This document shows positions 8,502 through 16,228 of a stretch of DNA of 64,000 bases, piece by piece. How positions within the stretch are numbered: position 1 is the stretch's first letter; every line of letters starts with the position of its first letter. Source of the stretch: Mycolicibacter heraklionensis (lineage in GTDB: Bacteria > Actinomycetota > Actinomycetes > Mycobacteriales > Mycobacteriaceae); NCBI RefSeq assembly GCF_019645815.1, contig NZ_CP080997.1:4282880-4346879 (forward strand). Direction: 5' to 3'. Below the pieces are notes generated by a model. It saw only the letters and a program-made list of their open reading frames with translations, did no database searches and was not told the DNA's origin. The translations under genes and the position numbers were made by a program.

Positions 8502-9242
8502 ATGGGGCGTGTAGACGGAAAGGTAGCTCTGATCAGCGGGGGCGCACGCGGCATGGGCGCGGCGGACGCCCGGATGTTGGTCGGCGAGGGCGCCAAAGTC
8601 GTCATCGGCGACGTGCTGGACACCGAAGGCGCAGCGCTCGCGGCGGAACTCGGTGACGCCGCGCGGTATGTGCATCTCGACGTCCGGGACCCGGAGCAGT
8701 GGACTGCCGCGGTGACAACCGCGGTTGAGACGTTCGGGAAGCTGAACGTATTGGTCAACAATGCCGGGACCGTCGCGCTGGGGCCGCTGCGCAAGTTCGA
8801 TCTGGACCAGTGGCACAACGTCATCGACGTGAACCTCAACGGCACATTCCTGGGAATGCGGGCCTCCATCGATTCGATGATCGCCGCCGGCGGCGGGTCC
8901 ATCATCAATGTGTCATCGATCGAGGGTCTGCGCGGGGCCCCGATGGTGCACCCCTACGTGGCCTCGAAATGGGCGGTGCGCGGACTGACGAAATCCGCCG
9001 CTCTCGAACTGGCGCGCCACAACATTCGGGTCAACTCGCTGCACCCCGGTTTCATCCGTACCCCGATGACCGAGCATCTACCCGAGGACATGGTGACGAT
9101 CCCGCTGGGCCGGCCCGGCACATCCGAGGAAGTCGCCACCTTTGTGGTGTTTTTGGCCAGTGACGAGTCCTCCTACGCCACGGGCTCGGAGTTCGTCATG
9201 GACGGCGGTCTGGTCACCGATGTTCCGCACAAGACCGGTTGA
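8502..9242 (+). CDS. SDR resembling FabG3 (3-alpha/20-beta-hydroxysteroid dehydrogenase)
   Basis: A 246-residue SDR. SGGARGMGA, YVHLDV, VNNAG, IINVSSIEGL, a catalytic Tyr and Lys in YVASK, and a VHP/LHPGFIRTPMTE segment closely follow Mtb FabG3 (Rv2002) as I remember it. FabG3 reduces or oxidises steroid 3-alpha/20-beta positions with NAD(H). Two ATGs (8496, 8502) are possible; 8502 gives the usual SDR N terminus and a better distance from AAAGG. It lies between a DapB-like gene and a CYP125-type P450, which supports a steroid substrate (inference). Confidence 0.85.
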   Translation: MGRVDGKVALISGGARGMGAADARMLVGEGAKVVIGDVLDTEGAALAAELGDAARYVHLDVRDPEQWTAAVTTAVETFGKLNVLVNNAGTVALGPLRKFDLDQWHNVIDVNLNGTFLGMRASIDSMIAAGGGSIINVSSIEGLRGAPMVHPYVASKWAVRGLTKSAALELARHNIRVNSLHPGFIRTPMTEHLPEDMVTIPLGRPGTSEEVATFVVFLASDESSYATGSEFVMDGGLVTDVPHKTG

Positions 9243-9250
9243 CACCTGGT

Positions 9251-9275
9251 CATACACCTAGCCATCATGTGTATG
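9251..9275. promoter_or_regulatory. Inverted repeat CATACAC-(11)-GTGTATG
   Basis: Perfect 7-base arms (9251-9257 and 9269-9275) with an 11-base spacer, between the FabG3-like gene and the CYP125-type gene. It could be an operator or a small RNA hairpin. It overlaps the coding sequence only if the P450 starts at the upstream TTG (9239). Confidence 0.35.
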
Positions 9276-9319
9276 TCCGAGCGAGGTTCGTGTTCCAGCG
9301 ACAACCAAAGGTGTTCGTC

Positions 9320-10561
9320 TTGACATCAACGCAATCAGCTTGTCCGTTCGGTTCAGGTTTCGACTTCACCGACCCGGATGTCCTGCTGCACGGCATGCCG
9401 ATCACCGAGTTCGCCGAGCTGCGCAAGACGGCACCGGTCTGGTGGAACGAACAGCCGTCGCACAGCAACATCTTTGACGACGGCGGCTACTGGGTCATCA
9501 GCAAACACCAACACATCAAAGAGATCTCACGCGACAACGACGTGTGGTCGACCAATGCCAAGGGTGCGGTCATGCGGCTGCCCGACGGCATCACCGCCGA
9601 CCAGTTGGACTTGACCAAAGCGTTGTTGATCAACCACGACCCGCCCGAGCACACTCGGCTGCGCAAGTTGGTGTCGCGGCTGTTCACGCCGCGGTCCGTC
9701 GCTGCGCTGGAGGAGAAACTGGCCCAGTCGGCCCGCGAGATCGTCGCCGCGGCGGCCGAGAAGGACAGCGGCAATTTCGTCGACGACATCGCGATGCGAC
9801 TACCGCTGCTGGCGATCGCCGACCTGCTCGGGGTTCCCGAGGCCGATCGGGAGAAGCTGTTTCACTGGACCAACTCGATCATGAACACCGATGACCCGGA
9901 TTTCGACTCCGATCCGGCGATGGCCAACGCCGAGTTGATGGGCTATGCCTACACCATGGCCGAGCAGCGGCGGCGCTGCCCGGCCGACGACATCGTCACC
10001 CGCCTCGTCCAGGCTGACATCGACGGCGAATCGCTCGGCGAAACCGAGTTCGCGTTCTTCGTCATCCTGCTGGCGGTGGCGGGCAACGAGACCACCCGCA
10101 ACGCCATGACGCACGGCATCAACGCGTTCGCGGAGAACCCCGATCAGTGGGAGCTCTACAAGCGGCAGCGGCCCGAGACCGCTGTCGACGAGATCGTGCG
10201 CTGGGCAACCCCGGTGCACTGCTTCCAGCGCACCGCCAAGGTCGACACCGAGATCGGCGGGGTGGCCATCGGCAAAGGGCAGCGGGTCGGGTTGTTCTAC
10301 AGCTCGGCCAACTACGACGAAGAGGTCTTCGACCGGCCGTTCAGTTTCGACATCCTGCGCGACCCCAACCCGCACCTGGCGTTCGGCGGGCAGGGCACCC
10401 ACTACTGCATCGGCGCCAACTTGGCCCGGATGGAGATCCGGCTGATTTTCGACGAAATCGCCAACCAGCTCCCGGATATCGCGAAGCTGGCCGAACCGCA
10501 ACGACTGCGGTCCGGCTGGATCAACGGTGTCAAGGATCTGCAGGTCGCCTACCACGGCTGA
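9320..10561 (+). CDS. Cytochrome P450, CYP125-like (steroid C26/27 hydroxylase type)
   Basis: 413 residues from TTG 9320, chosen for an AAAGG site 8 bases upstream; GTG 9311 and TTG 9239 are alternatives. Many segments match Mtb CYP125A1: HGMPITEFAELRKTAP, the I-helix AVAGNETTRN, EIVRWATPV (ExxR), FYSSANYDEEVF, and the heme loop GGQGTHYCIGANLARM with Cys363. CYP125A1 oxidises the terminal methyl of cholesterol and cholestenone. In Mtb cyp125 lies elsewhere (Rv3545c), so this is probably a paralogue. The last base of the frame is 134 bases before adhB. Whether it accepts cholesterol is not known. Confidence 0.87.
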   Translation: MTSTQSACPFGSGFDFTDPDVLLHGMPITEFAELRKTAPVWWNEQPSHSNIFDDGGYWVISKHQHIKEISRDNDVWSTNAKGAVMRLPDGITADQLDLTKALLINHDPPEHTRLRKLVSRLFTPRSVAALEEKLAQSAREIVAAAAEKDSGNFVDDIAMRLPLLAIADLLGVPEADREKLFHWTNSIMNTDDPDFDSDPAMANAELMGYAYTMAEQRRRCPADDIVTRLVQADIDGESLGETEFAFFVILLAVAGNETTRNAMTHGINAFAENPDQWELYKRQRPETAVDEIVRWATPVHCFQRTAKVDTEIGGVAIGKGQRVGLFYSSANYDEEVFDRPFSFDILRDPNPHLAFGGQGTHYCIGANLARMEIRLIFDEIANQLPDIAKLAEPQRLRSGWINGVKDLQVAYHG

Positions 10562-10694
10562 GCCGTCGGCGGCGCGGCCAGGCGGTGTGGGCGCGGGGGT
10601 TCGAAAGAACCTTCCCGCCGCCCGGTAGCGGGCTATAGGCTCCGAGCAGGGGACTGCCGGACGTCCGGAAATTCAAGAGGAAAGCAGGTTTGCG
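10562..10694. promoter_or_regulatory. Intergenic region upstream of adhB with palindrome CCGGACGTCCGG
   Basis: A 133-base gap in an otherwise tight operon. It holds a short hairpin (GGTTC-GAAA-GAACC, about 10598-10611) and a perfect 12-base palindrome at 10657-10668, then a GAGGAAAGCAGG stretch before the GTG of adhB. TATAGG near 10635 could be a -10 element. An internal promoter for adhB is plausible. Confidence 0.35.
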
Positions 10695-11822
10695 GTGAAG
10701 ACAAAGGGTGCGTTGCTCTGGGAGTTCAACAAACCGTGGTCGGTCGAGGAGATCGAGATCGGTGACCCCCAGAAAGACGAGGTCAAGATTCAGATGGAGG
10801 CGGCGGGCATGTGCCACTCCGACCACCACCTGATGACCGGCAGCATCCCCATGGCCGGCTTCCCGGTCCTCGGCGGGCACGAGGGCGCCGGCATCGTCAC
10901 CGAAGTCGGCCCCGGGGTAGAGAACATCGCCCCCGGCGACCACGTGGTGCTGTCCTTCATCCCGTCCTGCGGCAGCTGTCCGACCTGTCAGTCCGGACTG
11001 CGTAACCTGTGCGACCTGGGCGCCGGCCTGCTCAACGGGGTGGCCGTCAGCGACGGCACCTTCCGCGTCACCGCGCGCGGCCAAGGCGTCTACCCGATGA
11101 CACTGCTCGGCACTTTCTCGCCGTGGATGGTGGTGCACAAGTCCTCGGTGGTGAAGATCGACCCGTCGATTCCGTTCGAGGTGGCGTGCTTGGTCGGCTG
11201 CGGTGTCACCACCGGCTACGGATCGGCTGTCCGCAGCGCCGACATCCGCCCGGGTGAAGACGTCGCGATCGTCGGTGTCGGCGGGGTGGGTATGTCGGCA
11301 TTGCAGGGCGCGGTCAACGCCGGCGCCCGCAACATCTTCGTCATCGACCCAGTGGACTGGAAGCGCGACCAGGCGCTGAAGTTCGGCGCCACCCACGTCT
11401 ACCCGGACATCTTCGCCGCGATGGGCGGCATGATGGAGGTCACCGCCGGCCTGATGGCCCGCAAGGTGATCGTCACCGTCGGCGAGGTGCACGGCGCCGA
11501 CGTCGACAACTACATGATCTTGACCGCCAAGGGCGGCACCTGCGTGCTCACCGCGATGGGGTCCATGCTGGAGAACCAGGTCACGCTCAACCTGGCGATG
11601 CTGACGTTGCTGCAGAAGAACCTGCAGGGCACCATCTTCGGCGGCGGAAACCCGCAGTACGACATCCCGCAGCTGCTGTCGATGTACAAGGTCGGCAAGC
11701 TGAACCTGGACGACATGGTCACCCGCCAGTACAAGCTGGAGCAGATCAACGAGGGCTACCAGGACATGCTGGACGGCAAGAACATTCGCGGCATCATCCG
11801 CTACACCGACGCGGATCGCTAG
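10695..11822 (+). CDS. adhB: NDMA-type zinc alcohol dehydrogenase AdhB
   Basis: A 375-residue medium-chain dehydrogenase, the same length as Mtb AdhB (Rv0761c). Catalytic zinc ligands are seen at Cys40 and His62-Glu63, the four structural-zinc cysteines at 92, 95, 98 and 106, and the NAD-binding GVGGVG near residue 199. It belongs to the class III-like family that includes mycothiol- and nicotinoprotein (NDMA-dependent) alcohol dehydrogenases. Start GTG. It closes the cyp51 unit and could oxidise a P450-made alcohol, with AldA across the divergent promoter completing oxidation to acid (inference). A 19-base repeat covers its stop codon. Confidence 0.93.
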   Translation: MKTKGALLWEFNKPWSVEEIEIGDPQKDEVKIQMEAAGMCHSDHHLMTGSIPMAGFPVLGGHEGAGIVTEVGPGVENIAPGDHVVLSFIPSCGSCPTCQSGLRNLCDLGAGLLNGVAVSDGTFRVTARGQGVYPMTLLGTFSPWMVVHKSSVVKIDPSIPFEVACLVGCGVTTGYGSAVRSADIRPGEDVAIVGVGGVGMSALQGAVNAGARNIFVIDPVDWKRDQALKFGATHVYPDIFAAMGGMMEVTAGLMARKVIVTVGEVHGADVDNYMILTAKGGTCVLTAMGSMLENQVTLNLAMLTLLQKNLQGTIFGGGNPQYDIPQLLSMYKVGKLNLDDMVTRQYKLEQINEGYQDMLDGKNIRGIIRYTDADR

Positions 11823-11887
11823 CGCGGCGGAGCCGGGCGAAGCGGGTCCGCGTTACAGCACAGCGGACCGCTAGCGCGGCGGAGCCG
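11817..11887. repeat. Direct repeat of 19 bases at the adhB 3' end
   Basis: CGCTAGCGCGGCGGAGCCG occurs at 11817-11835, where it contains the adhB stop codon, and again at 11869-11887. This looks like a short tandem duplication of the end of adhB; no function is evident. Confidence 0.7.
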
Positions 11888-11899
11888 CGTACCAGTTGG

Positions 11900-11950
11900 C
11901 TCTGCGCTGAGGGCGAAGAAGTGCGAGAAGCACCCGCCCTCAGCGCAGAG
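11900..11950. terminator. Strong hairpin between convergent adhB and yceI-like genes
   Basis: Perfect 16-base arms, CTCTGCGCTGAGGGCG (11900-11915) and its complement (11935-11950), flank a 19-base loop. It sits between two convergent genes, 78 bases after the adhB stop and 12 bases before the YceI stop. No T-tract follows, as is common for mycobacterial terminators. It could serve as a bidirectional terminator. Confidence 0.65.
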
Positions 11951-11961
11951 TCAACGAAAGA

Positions 11962-12492
11962 TTAGGCGGGCCGGAACACCAGACTGGCCTTGAGCTTGGT
12001 CTTGTTGCCGACCATGCCCAGAAAGTTCCCTTCCACAGCGAACTGTTTACGGGTGACGGTGGTCTCGGTGGTCAGTCGTACACCGCCGTCGTCGAGTGGT
12101 GACACCTCGACCTTCAGCGGCAACGGTCCGGTGATGCCCTTGACGGTCAGTTCGGCGTCCAGCCGGGCGACATCGCCGCCGGCCGGCTCCCCACCGCTGA
12201 CCACGACGGTGATGTCGGGGTAATGGTCGGTGTTGAAGAAGTTCGATCGGCGCAGGTCGTGGTCACGGGTGCCCAAGCCGGTGTTGATCGAGGCGGCCTT
12301 GATATCGACCCTGCCGGACACCGTCTTGTCGTCCTTGATCTCGCCGCTGCCGGTGAATTCGGTGAACGCGCCCCGAACTTTCAGCGCGCCCCACATGGTC
12401 CCGTTCTCGAATCGGATGCTGGACTGCCCAGGATCCAGATTCCAGGTTCCGACTGCCTTAGGACTGCTGAGAAATGTTGCGACAGATGACAT
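11962..12492 (-). CDS. YceI-like lipid-binding family protein
   Basis: A 176-residue protein beginning at the ATG with GGAGGAGATGAG upstream. GTWNLDPGQSSIRFENGTMWG, then alternating strands (FTEFTGSGEIKDD, VDIKAASINTGLGTRDHDLR), YPDITVVVSGG and a final strand KASLVFRPA fit the YceI lipocalin-like barrel that binds isoprenoid-like ligands. There is no signal peptide, so it should be cytosolic. In Mtb the gene after adhB is an NTF2-like protein (Rv0760c); here this barrel takes that place. It is divergent from the HIT gene. Confidence 0.85.
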   Translation of the reverse strand: MSSVATFLSSPKAVGTWNLDPGQSSIRFENGTMWGALKVRGAFTEFTGSGEIKDDKTVSGRVDIKAASINTGLGTRDHDLRRSNFFNTDHYPDITVVVSGGEPAGGDVARLDAELTVKGITGPLPLKVEVSPLDDGGVRLTTETTVTRKQFAVEGNFLGMVGNKTKLKASLVFRPA

Positions 12493-12604
12493 CTCATCTC
12501 CTCCGCCTCCGGCGTAGCAAGCCCGCACGATGGGTATCAGCTCGTCCTCGATAATACGCAGCAGCGCCCGTTTAATCTGGCACTCGGCGCATATGCTGAA
12601 CCCC

Positions 12605-13009
12605 ATGACCACCGTGTTCACCAAAATCATCAACCGGGAGCTGCCGGGTCGGTTCGTCTACGAGGACGACGACGTCGTCGCCTTCTTGACCATCGAGCCG
12701 ATGACCCAGGGCCACACGCTGGTGGTGCCCCGCGCCGAGATCGACCAGTGGCAGGACATCGACGGCGCCGTCTTCGCCCAGGTGATGGCGGTGACGCAGA
12801 AGATCGGCAAAGCGGTGTGCCGAGCGTTCGACACCGAGCGCGCGGGCGTGATCATCGCCGGCCTGGAAGTTCCGCACCTGCATGTCCACGTCTTTCCGAC
12901 CCGCAGCCTGTCCGACTTCGGCTTCGCCGGTGTGGATCGCAACCCGTCAGCGGAATCGCTGGACGAGGCGCAGGCCAAGATCAAGGCCGCCCTGGCCGAA
13001 CTAGGCTGA
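12605..13009 (+). CDS. HIT-family nucleotide hydrolase/transferase (Rv0759c position)
   Basis: 134 residues with the histidine-triad signature HLHVHVFP near residue 92 and FTKIINRELPGRFVYEDDDVV at the start, typical of HINT/Fhit-type proteins that cleave nucleoside phosphoramidates or phosphates. Longer upstream frames exist, but ATG 12605 aligns with the family N terminus. It is convergent with phoR, with only 3 bases between stops, as in the Mtb Rv0759c-phoR arrangement. Confidence 0.9.
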   Translation: MTTVFTKIINRELPGRFVYEDDDVVAFLTIEPMTQGHTLVVPRAEIDQWQDIDGAVFAQVMAVTQKIGKAVCRAFDTERAGVIIAGLEVPHLHVHVFPTRSLSDFGFAGVDRNPSAESLDEAQAKIKAALAELG

Positions 13010-13012
13010 GGC

Positions 13013-14476
13013 TCAGACGATCTCAGCGGGCAGCTCGGCGGAGCGAGCCGAGGTGTCGGCAAGACGCGGCAGCGAGACCCGGAACGTGCAACCCTGACCC
13101 GGCGGAGAGCTGACGGTCACGGAGCCGTGGTGCGCCCGGGTCAGCGAGTCAACGATCGACAGCCCCAATCCGGTGCCACCGCTGGCCCGCGCCCGCGACG
13201 AGTCGGTCCGGAAGAACCGCTCGAAAACCCGCTCCACATCCTGCTCGCTCATTCCGGGGCCCTGGTCGACGACCTCGAGGATCGCGTCGTCGCCCTCCGT
13301 CCCGACCCGCACGGTGATCGCGGTCCCGTCCGGAGTGTGTTGCAGCGCATTAGAGACCAGATTGCTCAGCACCTGCCGCAGCCGGGCTTCGTCGCCGAGC
13401 ACCTCCGGGGTTCCCGGGCCGTCGAAGACCTCGAGTTCGACAGCGCGATTCGGTGCGGTGGCCCGGGCGTCGTGCACCGCGTCGGTGGCCAACACCAACA
13501 GGTCGACCCAGTGCCGCTCCAGCGGACGCTGAGCATCGGTTCTGGCCAACAGCAGCAGGTCCTCGACGAGCAGACCCATCCGGCGGGCTTCGCTTTCGAT
13601 GCGCGACATCAACAACTCCACATCGCGGGCCGCACCCTGCCGGTACAGCTCGGCGAAGCCGCGAATCGTGGTCAGCGGGGTACGCAGCTCGTGGCTGGCA
13701 TCGGTGATGAACCGCCGCATCCGCTCTTCGGAGATGCGTGCGCTCTCGGCCGAGGCCGCCGAGGAGGCCACCGCCTCCTGGATCTGCGCCAACATGCCGT
13801 TGAGCGCCAACGTGAGCCGTCCGACTTCGGTACGTGGATCACGTTCAGGCACACGGCTGTCCAACTGACCGGCGGCGATGGCCGCCGCGGTCCGTTCGAC
13901 CTCGGCCAGCGGCCGCAGGCTGCGGTTGACCACCACATAGCCGGCGGCGCCCAGTACCAACAGCACCCCGACGCCGATCGTCACCCGCCACCAGGCCAGG
14001 TAGCGCAGCGTGGCCCGGGGATCGGACAGGTCCCTGGCCACGGTGATCAGCCTGCCGTTCTCGCCGTGCACCGACAACGCCCGCCACTGCACGCCCGACC
14101 CGTCGACCGAGCCGATCGTGATCGGCACCGATCCCACGTCGTTGTCCGGCGGCAGCAACGGCTCGGCGTTCTGGTCATTGACGACGGTCCAGATGCTGCC
14201 GTCGGGGTCGACGTCGCGGACGTAGAAGCTGGTCGGCGGCCGACCGGGATTGGGGTCCTCCCCCTCCCTCGACGGCAGCCGCCCGCGCTGTTCCAGGGCC
14301 CAGCCGTGGGCGGCGTCGATGAGCGTGGCGTCGATCCTGCCGATCAGACGGTGCCGCAAAATCGTGGTCACGGCGTAGCCCTGCGCCAGCAACCCGATGG
14401 CAACCATGGCCAGGGTCGCGGCGACCAGGCTGACTTTCAGCGGCAAGATGTCCCGAAGGGGTTTGACCATCCCCAT
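13013..14476 (-). CDS. phoR: Sensor histidine kinase PhoR
   Basis: 487 residues. TM1 is at about residues 16-38 and TM2 at 164-184 enclosing an extracytoplasmic sensor domain, then HAMP, the H-box FITDASHELRTPLTTIRGF with His262, the N-box NLVSNALQHT, and the ATP-lid motifs DQGPGMS and GGTGLGLSI. Compared from memory it follows Mtb PhoR closely in the cytoplasmic half (RQGAARDVELLMSRIESEA) and diverges more in the sensor domain. It acts with PhoP, encoded 63 bases upstream on the same strand, in controlling lipid synthesis, acid response and ESX-1-related genes in Mtb. Confidence 0.95.
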   Translation of the reverse strand: MGMVKPLRDILPLKVSLVAATLAMVAIGLLAQGYAVTTILRHRLIGRIDATLIDAAHGWALEQRGRLPSREGEDPNPGRPPTSFYVRDVDPDGSIWTVVNDQNAEPLLPPDNDVGSVPITIGSVDGSGVQWRALSVHGENGRLITVARDLSDPRATLRYLAWWRVTIGVGVLLVLGAAGYVVVNRSLRPLAEVERTAAAIAAGQLDSRVPERDPRTEVGRLTLALNGMLAQIQEAVASSAASAESARISEERMRRFITDASHELRTPLTTIRGFAELYRQGAARDVELLMSRIESEARRMGLLVEDLLLLARTDAQRPLERHWVDLLVLATDAVHDARATAPNRAVELEVFDGPGTPEVLGDEARLRQVLSNLVSNALQHTPDGTAITVRVGTEGDDAILEVVDQGPGMSEQDVERVFERFFRTDSSRARASGGTGLGLSIVDSLTRAHHGSVTVSSPPGQGCTFRVSLPRLADTSARSAELPAEIV

Positions 14477-14539
14477 ATGCGTCGACCTATAACCCGTTTC
14501 CGGCCTTCACCGGCCACAGTCGTTCGTCGCGGTTTGCTC

Positions 14540-15259
14540 TCATCGCGGCTCGCGCAACACATAACCCACCCCGCGCAGCGTGTGCAGGAGGCGCTTTTCG
14601 CCGGTGTCGATCTTGCGCCGGAGGTAGGAGACATAGGACTCCACCACGTTCACGTCGCCGCCGAAGTCGTAGCGCCAGACGTGGTCGAGGATCTTCGGCT
14701 TGCTCAGCACCGTGCCGGCATTGATCACAAAGTACCGCAGCAAGGTGAACTCGGTGGGCGACAACGACACCGGTTGGCCGGACTTCCACACTTCGTGGGT
14801 GTCCTCGTCGAGTTCGATGTCGGCGAACGTCAGCCGCGAGTTGCGCGGTTCCTGGGCGCCCTTGCCCGCCCGACGCAGGATGACGCGCAGCCGGGCCACC
14901 ACCTCCTCCAAGCTGAACGGCTTGGTCACGTAGTCGTCGCCGCCCAGCGTCAGCCCGGTGATCTTGTCCTGCAGTGAGTCGCGGGCGGTCAAGAACAGCG
15001 CCGGCGCGTCGATGCCGTCGGCGCGCAGCCGGCGCAGCACCCCGAATCCGTCCATGCCCGGCATCATCACGTCGAGGATCACCGCGTCCGGCCGGACCTC
15101 GCGCGCGCGGTCCAGCGCCGCCGGCCCGCTGGAGGCCGTGTAGACCTCGAACCCCTGGAATTTCAGGCTGACCGACAACAGTTCGACGATGTTTGTCTCG
15201 TCATCGACGACGAGAACTCGGGCCTCCGGTGCGGCGTCTTGCGCGGCTGTTGCTCCCAT
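14540..15259 (-). CDS. phoP: Response regulator PhoP
   Basis: 239 residues from the ATG at 15259, which has GAGGGAA 8 bases upstream; a longer frame starts at 15322. The receiver domain shows the acidic pair VVDDE, the phospho-acceptor in VILDVMMPGMDG (Asp63), and VTKPFS. The OmpR-type winged helix ends in SYVSYLRRKIDTGEKRLL and GVGYVLREPR. It is nearly identical to Mtb PhoP as remembered. The upstream gap to the divergent repeat-protein gene is 108 bases and should hold the autoregulated promoter; an inverted repeat GTTTG/CAAAC is present at 15311-15328, but I did not find a clear PhoP direct repeat. Confidence 0.97.
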   Translation of the reverse strand: MGATAAQDAAPEARVLVVDDETNIVELLSVSLKFQGFEVYTASSGPAALDRAREVRPDAVILDVMMPGMDGFGVLRRLRADGIDAPALFLTARDSLQDKITGLTLGGDDYVTKPFSLEEVVARLRVILRRAGKGAQEPRNSRLTFADIELDEDTHEVWKSGQPVSLSPTEFTLLRYFVINAGTVLSKPKILDHVWRYDFGGDVNVVESYVSYLRRKIDTGEKRLLHTLRGVGYVLREPR

Positions 15260-15367
15260 AGCGTCAATTCCCTCGCGGCCTGGTGAAAATGACCTGGATA
15301 TTGGCTGTACGTTTGTTGTCAATCAAACTAGCTGATACCCGCTCCGAACGACCCCTAGACTGGCCTG
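15260..15367. promoter_or_regulatory. Divergent phoP / decapeptide-repeat gene promoter region
   Basis: 108 bases between two divergent starts, more A+T-rich than its surroundings. GTTTG (15311-15315) and CAAAC (15324-15328) form an inverted repeat. No convincing tandem PhoP box was identified by eye. Confidence 0.4.
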
Positions 15368-16111
15368 GTGAGCCTGGTCAAACAGCTGATTGCCGTGTCC
15401 ACCGCTCCGGCGCGCATCGGTCTGTCGATCGCCGACGCCAGTCTCGGCGTCGCCACGACGGCGCTCGGGCTGGCCCGCCAGGCCCTCGGCGAGGCCGGTA
15501 AGCAGGGCTCGAACAGCTCCATGGCGCACATGCTGGGCTTGGACGACACCATCGCCAGGGCTAACCGGCTGGCCAAGTTGATGGACGACGACGCACCGCT
15601 GGGGCGTGCGCTGGCACCGGGCGGCCCGGTAGACCGCCTGCTGGCTCCGGGCGGCCTGGTCGACCAGCTGACCGGACCAGGCGGGGTCGTTGACCGGCTC
15701 ACCGCCGAGGGCGGCGGGCTGCAGCGGGCCCTGCAGCCCGGCGGCCTGGTCGATCAGCTGACCGACGAAGACGGGCTGATCGAACGACTGCTGTCCGAGG
15801 ACGGGTTGGCCGACCGGTTGCTGTCCGAGGGCGGGCTGATCGACAAGCTGACGGCCCGTAACGGGCCCCTGGAGCAGCTCGCCGGTCTCGCCGACACCCT
15901 GGGGCGGCTGGCCCCCGGCATGGAGGCTCTGGAGCCGGCGATCGAGACCCTGCAGGAAGCGGTGATCGCGCTGACGCTGGTGGTCAATCCGCTGAGCAAC
16001 ATCGCCGAACGCATCCCGCTGCTGCCGCGCCGGTCCAGCCGGCGCTCTTCGCCGCGGACGGTGCGCTCCCAACGGGTGATCGACCAGGACCCGACCGATC
16101 CCCAGAGTTGA
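15368..16111 (+). CDS. Decapeptide-repeat protein of unknown function (Rv0756c position)
   Basis: 247 residues from GTG. An Ala-rich amphipathic N-terminal part (1-70) is followed by ten consecutive 10-residue units at residues 71-170, with consensus L-L-x-P/E-G-G-L-V-D-R/Q (for example LLAPGGLVDQ, LTDEDGLIER, LLSEGGLIDK). A hydrophobic stretch near 195-215 and an Arg/Ser-rich basic tail (RRSSRRSSPR) close the protein. No signal peptide or enzyme motif is visible. Divergent from phoP, as Rv0756c is in Mtb. The regular hydrophobic spacing suggests a stacked or amphipathic helical structure that could lie on a membrane. Function unknown. Confidence 0.85.
   Translation: MSLVKQLIAVSTAPARIGLSIADASLGVATTALGLARQALGEAGKQGSNSSMAHMLGLDDTIARANRLAKLMDDDAPLGRALAPGGPVDRLLAPGGLVDQLTGPGGVVDRLTAEGGGLQRALQPGGLVDQLTDEDGLIERLLSEDGLADRLLSEGGLIDKLTARNGPLEQLAGLADTLGRLAPGMEALEPAIETLQEAVIALTLVVNPLSNIAERIPLLPRRSSRRSSPRTVRSQRVIDQDPTDPQS
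15578..15877 (+). repeat. Ten in-frame 30-bp units encoding decapeptide repeats
   Basis: Codons 71-170 of the preceding protein fall into ten units of exactly 30 bases, with no indels. The DNA copies are diverged while the amino-acid pattern is kept, so selection acts on the protein. Confidence 0.8.
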
Positions 16112-16145
16112 GGCCGCTGGCCGCTAAGCTGGCAGCGCTAGACCC

Positions 16146-16220
16146 GCCTCCTTAGCTCAGTGGCAGAGCAGCGCTCTTGTAAAGCGCAGGTCGTCAGTTC
16201 AATCCTGACAGGGGGCTCCA
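16146..16220 (+). tRNA. tRNA-Thr (anticodon TGT), CCA encoded
   Basis: The cloverleaf is readable: acceptor GCCTCCT pairs with AGGGGGC (one G-T), the D-arm is AGCTCAGTGGCAGAGC, and the anticodon stem GCGCT/AGCGC encloses loop CTTGTAA (anticodon TGT). The T-arm is TCAGTTCAATCCTGA, followed by T and an encoded CCA. It lies downstream of the Rv0756c-like gene as in Mtb. An IS element begins 9-11 bases after the CCA, and its 3' end is duplicated on the far side of that element. Confidence 0.96.
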
Positions 16221-16226
16221 CCACTG
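16212..16226. repeat. Left copy of 15-bp duplication (tRNA-Thr 3' end)
   Basis: GGGGCTCCACCACTG includes the last acceptor-stem bases, the CCA and six flanking bases. It recurs exactly at 17583-17597 on the other side of the IS element. Two extra bases (GG) lie between this copy and the TGT end of the element. Confidence 0.8.
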
Positions 16227-16228
16227 GG

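Noticed and set aside
13127..14977. 616-codon plus-strand frame antisense to phoR and phoP
   Set aside because: Shadow of two clearly recognised genes; composition is His/Gln/Arg/Gly-rich with no domain.
15578..15877. CRISPR-like or minisatellite array from the 30-bp period
   Set aside because: The units are in frame, diverged at the DNA level and conserved only as protein, with no spacers.
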